Source: Rhynchopus sp. YZ270_cl-10 (Eukaryota > Euglenozoa > Diplonemea > Diplonemida > Diplonemidae). From it: DNA of 64,000 bases. A program made the position numbers and the translations under genes. A model generated the notes under the pieces. It saw only the letters and a program-made list of their open reading frames with translations. It had not been told where the DNA came from and searched no databases. The DNA lies in the NCBI GenBank assembly GCA_964035575.1, contig OZ037845.1, forward strand, positions 248,001 to 312,000. Reading direction: 5' to 3'. Position 1 is the stretch's first letter. Every line of letters begins with the position of its first letter. Below are positions 10,882 through 20,632 of this stretch, piece by piece.

Positions 10882-11104
10882 CCTTCAACGGCCTGCATCT
10901 GACGGCCCAAAACCGGAGCTGCCCGTCTACTAACTAACAATTGAAAATTAAGTAAGTATTCTGTCCTGGCAACTATCCTAACCGCTCATCCGTATGATCG
11001 ATCCCCCACCCACTCGCTCAACGCTTCGTTCGATTAATCTCACTTCACTAACTGCCACAAACATGGAACAAAAATACTCAAAACACGCGAAAAAAGAGAG
11101 CAGC
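10882..11104 (-). repeat. Conserved MAT 3' flank, copy 4
   Basis: A 223-bp block, essentially identical to the flank after copy 5. Confidence 0.8.
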
Positions 11105-12423
11105 TTACTGGGCAAGCTTTGCTCCCTCAGGGATCTTCAGCTCACGCACGTTCTCCCATGTGAATCCCTTCTCCGAGGTACGGCCGAAGTGGCCCATCGC
11201 TGCGGTCTCAGAGTAGATAGGGCGGCGAAGGTCCAGCTCGTTGATGATGTCGTACGGGCGCAGACGGAAGTTCTCAAGCACGATCTGTGAGTGTGGTGGT
11301 TGTGTGATGTGTGGTGAGGTGGTGGTGTGTGTTCACATACCGCAAGGGTGCTCTCGTCAGTGTACTTGCCGGTTCCGTAGGTGTCGACGTGCACGGAGAG
11401 CGGCTCGGCAACTCCAATTGCGTACGCAAGCTGCACAAGGCAACGCTTTGCGAGTCCTGCAGACACAATCGACTTGGCGATCCAACGTCCTGCGTACGAC
11501 GCAGACCTGTCCACCTTCGTGGGGTCCTTTCCAGAGAAGGCACCTCCTCCGTGTGCTCCCCATCCACCGTAGGTGTCCACAATGATCTTCCTTCCGGTCA
11601 GACCAGCGTCTCCCATCGGTCCTCCAATCACGAAACGGCCAGAGGGGTTCAAGTGGTACACGGTCTGTGAGGTGGGTGTGTTTTTCGTGTGATGTGATGT
11701 GATGTGATGAGGTGAGAGTGTGTGCTGTGTTCATACCTTCTCGTCAAGGAACTTGGCAGGGATCACGTCCTTCACAAGCTCCATCAGGTCCGCACGGATC
11801 TTCTCGTTCGTCACCTCCTCGCTGTGCTGGGAGGAGATCAGCACACAGTGCACACGCAGAGGTGTCAGAAGCTTCTTGTTGTCGTGCTCGTCAATCTCGT
11901 ACTCAACAGTCACCTGGGTCTTGGCATCGGGACGTGCCCAGGCAAGCTTTCCGTTGTTTCTCCACTCGGAGTGACGCTGGGCAAGCTGACGTGCAAGCTC
12001 GTACGAAAGGGGCATAAGGGTCTCAGTCTCGTCAGTGGCGTATCCGAACATGAGTCCCTGGTCTCCCGCTCCGAGCTCAGCCTCGTGCACGTACTGTGTG
12101 CACTGGCCGATGTCGGGCGACTGCTGCTCAATCGCCACAACGACGTTGCAGGTCTTGTAGTCGAATCCCTTCTCGCAGTGGTCGTATCCGATCTTCTTCA
12201 CAGTGCTACGGAGCACGGTCTGGTAGTCAACGTTCGCCTTCGAGGTGATCTCTCCGAACACCATCACCATGCCAGTCTTGCAGCACGACTCACATGCCAC
12301 CTTCGACATGGGGTCCACAGCCAGGCAGGCGTCCAGCACTGCGTCGGAGAACTGGTCGCACATCTTGTCGGGGTGACCCTCGGTCACGTGCTCCGACGAG
12401 AACATGAAGGTGCGCTTTCCCAT
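11105..12423 (-). CDS. MAT: S-adenosylmethionine synthetase, copy 4
   Basis: Exons are 12423-11737, 11664-11341 and 11284-11105; introns are 72 and 56 nt. All catalytic motifs are intact and the 396-aa product equals copies 1, 2 and 5. It is a mosaic: exon 1 and the 5' flank match copy 2, whereas exon 2, intron 2, exon 3 and the 3' flank match copy 5. Intron 1 is longer because of extra GATGT units. Leader acceptor AG at 12452-12453. Confidence 0.95.
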
Positions 12424-13877
12424 TTTGATTTAGTGTGTTGTGTTTAGATAACTGTACGTTGATGATTGAGTATGAGCAGCCGTGGGAAGCGTAAACACAA
12501 CCACGAGCGGGTTGGGTGTGCGCTGTTGCCATGGCAGATGAAGGTGCGACTGTTGAACACCTTCAACGAACACAGCAGAAGCAGCGCAATTATGTTGTGA
12601 GTCAGAATAGTTTGAAAATTGGAATGTTGTTATCTGGTCATGAGAAATGTCAGAAGCAAGACTGGCGTGTCATGGTTGTGTTGTGTCATCATCCGCGGAA
12701 GCAATGAAGGGGAAAATATGGCTAGAAGGCTCTTGTACCTTGTAACAATGAAAACGAGCAGCGGGACGTGCAGACTTCGGTGGTGCGATGTGCGGGGCAG
12801 GCTGACGCAGAAAACCAACGAGTGTATGGCAACAGGCGCGAGTTTTCTTCTGGGAGACATACAGCACAATGCCACGTCAACGACCGCCATTCAGTTGACG
12901 AGGAGGCAATGTTCTGCAGACGAGGCAGTTAGCAGGAGGTGCACGGCCAGCTTCCAGGCGCAGGGAATATCCCCGCCCACGTTTGGTTACGTACGAGTGG
13001 GACCTGGCTACGCCTTGCGGCATCCCATGGGAGGAACACCCTCGAGGACCCTCACTCTGAAGAGCCGGGTCGGGCAGTGCCACCACGAGGACGCAAAATA
13101 GCAAACAGAGGCGCGTAGAGTGGTTGACTGGGCCACGACGCCTTAGTTTTCATCTCTGCCTTCATTTCCCCTCTCCCCTAGCCGGGGTAGGTACGTCAGT
13201 GTTAGTATGCACGCCATTCGCTCAGTGGCGCTTGCGTACACATGTCTAGTCATAGCACATCTGAATCTCGCAAACCCTCCAACTCCTATCCTAGCACAAA
13301 CAGCAATGCACAGGTGTTAATGGGCTGCTCACAACGTTTGACACTTGGGTGTCACTGCACTTGGAAGGTCAGTGTTTTGCATCGAGAAGGCAACCTTATT
13401 GTAAGATGCTTCTATACTCCACATGAAGCACCTCGAAGACAATACAGTAAGCCCAACCCTCGCATACAATGTGTTATTCGGAACAACGCTGTTTTCCTAG
13501 TGAAAATATGAAGGGAAACACTGAACTTCCTGGCTTTGTTTCTTTGTGGTTCAGACGGCGAACGTATGTCTCCATCAGCAGGCGTCAAGATGTCCTGCAG
13601 TCTGCAGTGTTGCGGGACGTCCTTCGTCAAGGTGTCGATCATTACGCCACAACTCTTCTGAGATGACATAGATCACTCTGAGAGTACATCACACAAGCAG
13701 GTAAACAGTATATGTCCACTGCCTGCAGAAGTAGTAAGATTGCTTAGGTCGGGGGGTACGTGAATAGTGGTCAGAACACTGAGGGAGACTTCGACAGAAG
13801 TAAAATAAAGGTATATATCGTCACGTGGGGTGGGTGGGAAAATAGTTGTCGCTTTTTTTTTCTTCTTTAACACTTGT
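12424..13877. other. Spacer between MAT copies 4 and 5
   Basis: A 1.45-kb stretch. The first 280 nt are the duplicated copy 2/4 5' flank and the rest is unique. The plus-strand ORFs (for example 12619-13101) have no recognisable protein features and I do not call them. Confidence 0.55.
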
Positions 13878-14100
13878 CCTTCAACGGCCTGCATCTGACG
13901 GCCCAAAACCGGAGCTGCCCGTCTACTAACTAACAATTGAAAATTAAGTAAGTATTCTGTCCTGGCAACTATCCTAACCGCTCATCCGTATGATCGATCC
14001 CCCACCCACTCGCTCAACGCTTCGTTCGATTAATCTCACTTCACTAACTGCCACAAACATGGAACAAAAATACTCAAAACACGCGAAAAAAGAGAGCAGC
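13878..14100 (-). repeat. Conserved MAT 3' flank, copy 5
   Basis: A 223-bp block preceded by a T-run, the same as after copies 2 and 4. Confidence 0.8.
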
Positions 14101-15408
14101 TTACTGGGCAAGCTTTGCTCCCTCAGGGATCTTCAGCTCACGCACGTTCTCCCATGTGAATCCCTTCTCCGAGGTACGGCCGAAGTGGCCCATCGCTGCG
14201 GTCTCAGAGTAGATAGGGCGGCGAAGGTCCAGCTCGTTGATGATGTCGTACGGGCGCAGACGGAAGTTCTCAAGCACGATCTGTGAGTGTGGTGGTTGTG
14301 TGATGTGTGGTGAGGTGGTGGTGTGTGTTCACATACCGCAAGGGTGCTCTCGTCAGTGTACTTGCCGGTTCCGTAGGTGTCGACGTGCACGGAGAGCGGC
14401 TCGGCAACTCCAATTGCGTACGCAAGCTGCACAAGGCAACGCTTTGCGAGTCCTGCAGACACAATCGACTTGGCGATCCAACGTCCTGCGTACGACGCAG
14501 ACCTGTCCACCTTCGTGGGGTCCTTTCCAGAGAAGGCACCTCCTCCGTGTGCTCCCCATCCACCGTAGGTGTCCACAATGATCTTCCTTCCGGTCAGACC
14601 AGCGTCTCCCATCGGTCCTCCAATCACGAAACGGCCAGAGGGGTTCAAGTGGTACACGGTCTGTGAGGTGGGTGTGTTTTAGTGTGATGTGATGTGGTGA
14701 GAGTGTGTGCTGTGTTCATACCTTCTCGTCAAGGAACTTGGCAGGGATCACGTCCTTCACAAGCTCCATCAGATCCGCACGGATCTTCTCGTTTGTCACC
14801 TCCTCGCTGTGCTGGGAGGAGATCAGCACACAGTGCACACGCAGGGGTGTCAGAAGCTTCTTGTTGTCGTGCTCGTCAATCTCGTACTCAACAGTCACCT
14901 GGGTCTTGGCATCGGGACGTGCCCAGGCAAGCTTTCCGTTGTTCCTCCACTCGGAGTGACGCTGGGCAAGCTGACGTGCAAGCTCGTACGAAAGGGGCAT
15001 GAGGGTCTCGGTCTCGTCGGTGGCGTATCCGAACATGAGTCCCTGGTCTCCCGCTCCGAGCTCAGCCTCGTGCACGTACTGTGTGCACTGGCCGATGTCG
15101 GGCGACTGCTGCTCAATCGCCACAACGACGTTGCAGGTCTTGTAGTCGAATCCCTTCTCGCAGTGGTCGTATCCGATCTTCTTCACAGTGCTACGGAGCA
15201 CGGTCTGGTAGTCAACGTTCGCCTTCGAGGTGATCTCTCCGAACACCATCACCATGCCAGTCTTGCAGCACGACTCACATGCCACCTTCGACATGGGGTC
15301 CACAGCCAGGCAGGCGTCCAGCACTGCGTCGGAGAACTGGTCACACATCTTGTCGGGGTGACCCTCGGTCACGTGCTCCGACGAGAACATGAAGGTGCGC
15401 TTTCCCAT
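14101..15408 (-). CDS. MAT: S-adenosylmethionine synthetase, copy 5 (first in transcription order)
   Basis: Exons are 15408-14722, 14660-14337 and 14280-14101; introns are 61 and 56 nt. The product is the same 396-aa enzyme. Exon 1 carries the silent variants of copy 1 (for example the AGATCC context and the GAGGGTCTCGGTCTCGTC stretch), while the 3' half is that of copy 4, which indicates gene conversion. Leader acceptor AG at 15437-15438, 29 nt before the ATG. As the most 5' copy on the minus strand it would be transcribed first if the array is polycistronic. Confidence 0.95.
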
Positions 15409-15985
15409 TTTGATTTAGTGTATTATGTTTTGATAACTGCGTATTGTGGTGTGTTACTAAAACTATGTCTGCCAGCAAATTTTTATTGGAAAGTTGCAAA
15501 GCTGAGGGAGTTGTTCTACTTCTATGGCGATCGGGTTCGCTTCGCTTTTCCTTTTTTATTTTTTTTTGAAAACTTGGTATTAGTGCAGACACCGTATGAC
15601 GTGGCATCGTACTCACTAAACAAAGGATGAACGGGGGTTTATTTTTTTTCTGATTCCTTTACACCAGGAGGGAACATCCTCTTGCGCCCCACGCTACAAA
15701 CCTACACCAACCCTGTGTTATCAGGGCACATTGCAGTTGCAAACGCAGGCCACTCTGGGTACTCAAACACATGCAGAACATATGGCATACACGCCATTAT
15801 CATTGCTATATGCGCAAACAATGATTTTCACACTAAAAAAACATGACACAGATAACCTGAGTGAAGCTAATCAGAGGTTTTATCCTTATCCCTTTTTTAT
15901 CGATCACCCTACGGGTTCTGCTCCGCAAACCTTTTCGAAAGGCCAGGGGTACTTAACAGATTTGGTTTTCTTTTACTACCACACG
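15409..15985. other. Spacer between MAT copy 5 and the lectin-like gene
   Basis: About 580 nt with T- and A-runs. No gene is supported on either strand. Confidence 0.55.
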
Positions 15986-17692
15986 TTAGACACTGTACCG
16001 ATCATCCTCTGGGTCAGCATTGACTACATTGCCGCTCTGCTTCTGCATTGCGACACATGCCGAACCGAAGTGTCCGCCATGCTCGCGCAGGCTCTGAAGT
16101 GCTTGCCCACGGGAGATGTCAAACTCCTTCGCGAGCGTGACAACATGCGGCTTCCAGTCTGCAATGTACGGCTCGTCTGCGAGATACGTTGGGTCCGTGT
16201 GCGTGCCGTGCACATAGTACACAGGTGCGTCCCGTTCGCTTTCACGTGGCTCCTCGGTGTCCTTCCTCCTCACAATGGGGTTGACACTTTGCGGGCTAAA
16301 CCCATACGGCGATACGTACTCATGAGAGCTGCTCGATTGCGAGCTTGCATCAGAAGGGTCCGAGTCAACGTCCGCCGCAAGAGCAGACCGCTTCTTGCCC
16401 AGCATAGCCTCCAGACCGTGCATCTTCGCCCAGTCAAACTCCTCTGCTCGCGCCCGCTTCCACAATATGAACGTTAAACAGCACAGCAAACAGAGACCCG
16501 CGACCACGACACCAATCCACCACAACCCAATGGCCTCGTCGTCGATGGGCACCTCGGTTAGTGTTATGGCAGGGGTGATGGTGAACGTCTCTGAAAACGT
16601 TATGGTGCGGGTTTGAGTGACAGTGGGTGTGAGCGTGGCGGAGAGGGTAGGTGTGTTGCCTGTGAGCGTCAGGGTTGGTGTCGTTGTCTTTGTTGGTGTC
16701 GGTGGGGCGATGGGCGGCATGTACGCCTCTGGTGGCCACGGCCTGTCTAGAGTGTTCGCAAGCTTCTGACAGAGGTGGCGGTACTCCTGGCTGCACAGTG
16801 CGGGGCAGAGGTCTCCTGTGTTGGCACTGCAGTTTGTTGTCATATTCATCTGCGGCTCTGACCCTGCAATGAATGCGCAGGCACCCAGCGGGCTGCTGTC
16901 TCTGTTCGCAAACCACTTTGGCTGGTATGTGTCCAATGGGTCCAACCACTCCCACCTCTTCGTCCGTATCACGCCACCCTTTGACGCACTCACCCACGCA
17001 CCCACTACGTCACCTAGCAGCTCTTTTACGGCAGCAGCTTCGTCTGCGTCGAACATATAGGCGAGATCTGCTTTGGGGTTGCCACCTGTTCCGCGGCAGT
17101 TTGTGGCGATTCTTTGGACAGGGGTGGTGAAGAGTTTGAAGCACATTTGCGAGAAGAAGGTCCAGTCTACGTCAGTTACGTCACATGCGACACCCGAGGT
17201 GGATTTGTAGACACACACATAGGGCAGCTCACGGAGGCAGGACTCTTCGCATATGACGGGCGCGCCTAAAGCAGGGAAGAGCGGGTCGTCGTAGTGGCAG
17301 TCAACTGCAGTGGTGGCCAGACCGCCGCCCATAAAGGCACAGTGCTTGTCACCGCTGTCCACGTCTGGACGTGTTGCTGGCCACATCGTGGCGTCGACTG
17401 CAGTAGTCAGTCGGTCGTCCCACACCCACCCCTCCCGCGTGGTCATCTCCCGCATGCCCACCCAAAACTCCCCAAAGTGGTCGGCAAACCCACCCATATT
17501 GCTCTGCATCTGTGCGTTTTCCATTGCGTATAAGTTTGCATCAAGGCGAAAGCAGACCTCCGGTCCCCAAGGGCCCTTTTCAGTGGAGCGTAGTACACAG
17601 CGTGTCCCCCCGTCAAAGACCCAGGGGTCCTCGCAAGGCTCGCCGCAGAAGGCAAAAGGAAAGAGCAAGGAGGTGGCAACAATTCGGAGCAT
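15986..17692 (-). CDS. Type I membrane protein with two C-type-lectin-like domains
   Basis: 568 aa, single exon. A signal peptide (MLRIVATSLLFPFAFCG) is followed by a first CTLD at about 19-162, with FWVGMRE, GWVWDD, WPATRPD, CAFM and PYVC in family order. A second CTLD at about 165-310 has GAWVSA, WEWLDP, CAFIAG and CSQEYRHLC. Next come a Thr/Pro-rich stalk (about 320-385), one transmembrane helix (386-411), a KRAR stop-transfer and a 157-residue cytoplasmic tail. The end of the tail (about 518-553) resembles a UBA-like helical bundle (LAKEFDISRGQALQSL, then GGHF). The likely role is glycan or protein binding at the surface with a cytosolic adaptor. The start at 17692 gives the signal peptide; upstream codons in frame lie in the adjacent TIR element. 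Confidence 0.8.
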   Translation of the reverse strand: MLRIVATSLLFPFAFCGEPCEDPWVFDGGTRCVLRSTEKGPWGPEVCFRLDANLYAMENAQMQSNMGGFADHFGEFWVGMREMTTREGWVWDDRLTTAVDATMWPATRPDVDSGDKHCAFMGGGLATTAVDCHYDDPLFPALGAPVICEESCLRELPYVCVYKSTSGVACDVTDVDWTFFSQMCFKLFTTPVQRIATNCRGTGGNPKADLAYMFDADEAAAVKELLGDVVGAWVSASKGGVIRTKRWEWLDPLDTYQPKWFANRDSSPLGACAFIAGSEPQMNMTTNCSANTGDLCPALCSQEYRHLCQKLANTLDRPWPPEAYMPPIAPPTPTKTTTPTLTLTGNTPTLSATLTPTVTQTRTITFSETFTITPAITLTEVPIDDEAIGLWWIGVVVAGLCLLCCLTFILWKRARAEEFDWAKMHGLEAMLGKKRSALAADVDSDPSDASSQSSSSHEYVSPYGFSPQSVNPIVRRKDTEEPRESERDAPVYYVHGTHTDPTYLADEPYIADWKPHVVTLAKEFDISRGQALQSLREHGGHFGSACVAMQKQSGNVVNADPEDDRYSV

Positions 17693-17765
17693 TGTGTGTA
17701 TGTGTGTGTGTGCTTCTGTTGTGTGGTGTTGGGGGTAAAGAGAAGGGCCAAACAAAAAATATATA

Positions 17766-18684
17766 TCACCCATTCCATGAAATTCCGTATACTTTTGCAA
17801 AAAAGTCACTCAGAGAACCCAGATGCAAATTTTTTATCGTCCGACCCCGCATTTGATTCATTTTGACTCCCCGGATCTGAGAATATTTTTTTCAAAAAAA
17901 ATAAAAAAAAAATCCCATCCGAGGATGTGTGGGAGAGTTTTGGGTCCGGCGCTCCCAGTTATCTCGACAATTTCCTGGTCACAAAAACCCCCCAAAACAC
18001 CGCTAGTGTGAATTTCCGAGCTCAGCGCTTTTCATTAAAAAAAAAATCGAGAAGATTAGTGGAGTAGAAGTTGTCTACTTTTTTTACCATGGGTAATTTT
18101 GCACTATAGCTGTATATAGCAGGGCAAATTACCTTGGAAAATGGGGTGTTCGCCGCTGGTATACGGTAGTACCCTGGTCGCCTTCTGCGTCTACCCGTTG
18201 GTCGTACGACCCCGGAATTGCAAGATATTGCACTGCATCTTTCAAACGCGTGATTGGGCAATTTTTTGTTGACGAAAGCGTGGCCTTAAAATATAGAGGG
18301 ATTCCTCTGTAAAAGGGGCACCATAAGGCACTTCCTAGTAGGTACCTTCCGCCTAAGAACTGCCCAAAAAATAATAGACATCAACAGATGCATGAAAAAA
18401 ATCGTCCGACCCCGGAATTGAAAGATTTCGTACCCGATCTTCCAAAAAAAGAAAAAAAATATTTTTTTTGGGGACCTGGGCCCCTGTTAAAATTATGTGG
18501 CCACGGACGACATCGTTTGCGGAAATATGAAGTATTTTTTTGTTGTCGAAAATGCGCTAGTGTGAATTTCCGAGCTCGGCGCTTTCAATTAAAAAAAAAA
18601 TCGATAAGATTAGTGGAGTAGAAGTTGTCTAGTTTCTTTACCAAAAACAGGGGTTTTGTATACGGTTTTTCATGGAATGGGTGA
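17766..18684. mobile_element. TA-flanked 919-bp TIR element upstream of the lectin-like gene
   Basis: 27-bp inverted repeats at 17766-17792 and 18658-18684 (25/27 matches) begin TCACCCATTCCATGAAA and end CCGTATAC. They are bounded by TA at 17764-17765 and 18685-18686. Internal direct repeats are at 18001-18089 and 18555-18642 (about 90% identical, starting CGCTAGTGTGAATTTCCGAG), with a shorter repeat around TCGTCCGACCCCG at about 17837, 18205 and 18403. No transposase is recognisable, so it is non-autonomous. Its left end is about 70 nt from the lectin gene's start codon. Confidence 0.85.
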
Positions 18685-18966
18685 TATTTTTCCCGGTATT
18701 TTGCCATTTATGTAGCTTTTTAATAGCATTGGAGCTTTTGAAGAAAAGGGGGATGGGAGAGAGCATTGTGGGTTGTGGAAGCGAAACAAATGAAATGCAT
18801 TCATTATTTCAAAGAAAAAAAGGAGGGAAAAAAAAGGGTTTGTTAAAAAGAGGAACTTCAGCGCTTGGGTACTGGGTACTCTGTTGCTGTAGTTAGTCTT
18901 TGAAACAGGAAGAACAAAACAAAAAGAATGCGTCATAAGTGCTTCTGTTGATCGTAAAACTAAAAC

Positions 18967-19020
18967 AGAGAAGTTGAAAGTGCAAATGCCTCACCGTACA
19001 CCGGCGGACGCAGGCACTGG
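18967..19020. repeat. Dispersed repeat family 3, copy 3
   Basis: GAAGTTGAAAGTGCAAATGC, a short spacer, then GGCGGACGCAGGCACTGG. AGTGC at the left can pair with GCACT at the right. The left half is nearly identical to the copy at 505-551. Confidence 0.5.
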
Positions 19021-19778
19021 TAAAAAATGACCACAAAAAAGAAAATAAATAAAAAAGGAAGGAAGGATGCAATTCAAACAAAGAACAGGGTGTGCTGGAT
19101 CAGATAAAAGGGGGTGAGGAGATTTGAGAAGAAGACAATACAACTACAACTCTTGTGGAGGGGGTGGGGAGAGGCCCTAGCCCCTAAGAAAAAAAAAAAG
19201 ACAAAAAGACAAAAACTAATGCTAAAAATGGTGTTCCGGAACGGCGAAAAACTATGTTTTTTATTTTTTGATAATCTGTTGGAGTAGTGTAGCTGCCACG
19301 CAAGCAGTCCGCACTGTCCTTTTTTTTTTTGTTGCGCAGGGTTTTGAAGCACGTAGTCAAGAGAAAAAAGAAAAATTCGGAAAATACAATCAACGGGGGA
19401 TAAGGATATCTAACCCCTTTTGTCTATGTCTCCTTCATCTCGACGATGCTCTCCCGCTGCAAGAAAAAAAAAACAACAATTCACAATTTACATTTCAAAC
19501 ACATTTCTCTTCAAGAGAGAAGAATTTTTGGGAAAGTGAACCATGCATCGGCTGGTGTATTTGCAAAAACTCCTTTTGTAAATAACACACGCCAATTTCT
19601 ATAAGATCACCAAGCCCAACTAAGACGCTAAAACTACTGGATAATGTCTGCTGCCTTCAATTTTATGATTAAAAATTGAACCGAACAGCAAGGTTTTTGT
19701 GTCAAGCAAATATTTCATTTTCATTCTTTTCTAGACGAAAAGAAGGCAGAAAAAGAATGCGAAAAAAATGAAAAATAA

Positions 19779-19825
19779 AAAGTTTATAAGATGAACCTAA
19801 GCCTCTCATGCTTAGTCATCTTGAA
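19779..19825. repeat. Hairpin repeat family 1, copy a
   Basis: Near-consensus copy: AGTTTATAAGATGAA, then stem CTAAGC, loop CTCTCAT, stem GCTTAG, then TCATCTT. Confidence 0.75.
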
Positions 19826-19911
19826 AAAAAAGGGGCTAAAAAAGAGTGTGGAAAACCCCTTTGAACCAATAAAAAAACAACAATGAGATGAGCACAAAAA
19901 AGCAAAGAAAA

Positions 19912-19960
19912 GAAAGGTTTATAAGACGAACCTAATCCTCTCTGTGCTTTAGTCACCTCG
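19912..19960. repeat. Hairpin repeat family 1, copy b
   Basis: Same arrangement as copy a with GACGAA in the left flank and TCACCTC at the right; the stem is slightly weakened. Confidence 0.7.
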
Positions 19961-20069
19961 AAAGAAGAGAGAATCAATGAAAAAAGAAAAAGAACAAGGT
20001 GAAATAATACTCTCGTCGTACCCCCGCGTAGAGTATATCAGAATGCATCCTTACTGCCAAAAAACAAAG

Positions 20070-20100
20070 AAAAGTTTATGAGATGAACCTAAGTCTCTCG
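20070..20100. repeat. Hairpin repeat family 1, left half only
   Basis: Only the left half (AAAGTTTATGAGATGAACCT and the loop) is present; the right stem arm is missing. Confidence 0.55.
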
Positions 20101-20311
20101 AACAAAAATAGCAAATAAAAAAAAAAAAACGCTCAAAAGGGAAAAGAGACAGTTAAAAAAGGGGGAACTGTCATGGGGAGAGAGAGTGATCAGTGTGAAG
20201 AGTGTTGTAACATAGTGACGTTGTGGCTTTGCTCTTTTGTAAAAAAAAAAATGAATGATTCTCACAAAATGAGTAGACAAACTTTAACGCCAACAAAAAA
20301 ATATAAAAAAA

Positions 20312-20359
20312 AATAGTTTGCAAGATGAACCTAAGCCTCTCTGTGCTTAGCCACCTTTA
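20312..20359. repeat. Hairpin repeat family 1, copy c
   Basis: TTTGCAAGATGAAC, stem CTAAGC, a short loop, stem GCTTAG, then CCACCTTT. It lies about 270 nt downstream of the giant gene's stop. Confidence 0.7.
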
Positions 20360-20632
20360 CATTGGAAATGGTATTTCAACGCACGCAGTTTTTTTTTTTT
20401 TTTTTTTTTGTTGAAAAAAAGGAGACATTGTTGCGAAGGGTTGCGGCATCTCTTGTGCGAAGAAGTCTCCGCTTGCCAACAACCCTCACAACAAATATCA
20501 ATGATACAAACGTGGTAAAAACAAAACAGAAAACAAACAGAACTGAATTCATAGAAATATCCCCCTCTCAACACAGGATATTTCCCTCTCGAATTGGAAT
20601 AACAAAAAAACAAAAACAAAACCCAAGCAATT

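Larger units (their letters stand above)
18685..20632. other. Gene-free repeat-rich spacer
   Basis: About 1.95 kb downstream of the giant gene, with many A-runs. It contains one family-3 repeat and four copies of the hairpin repeat (family 1). No ORF resembles a protein. Confidence 0.6.
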
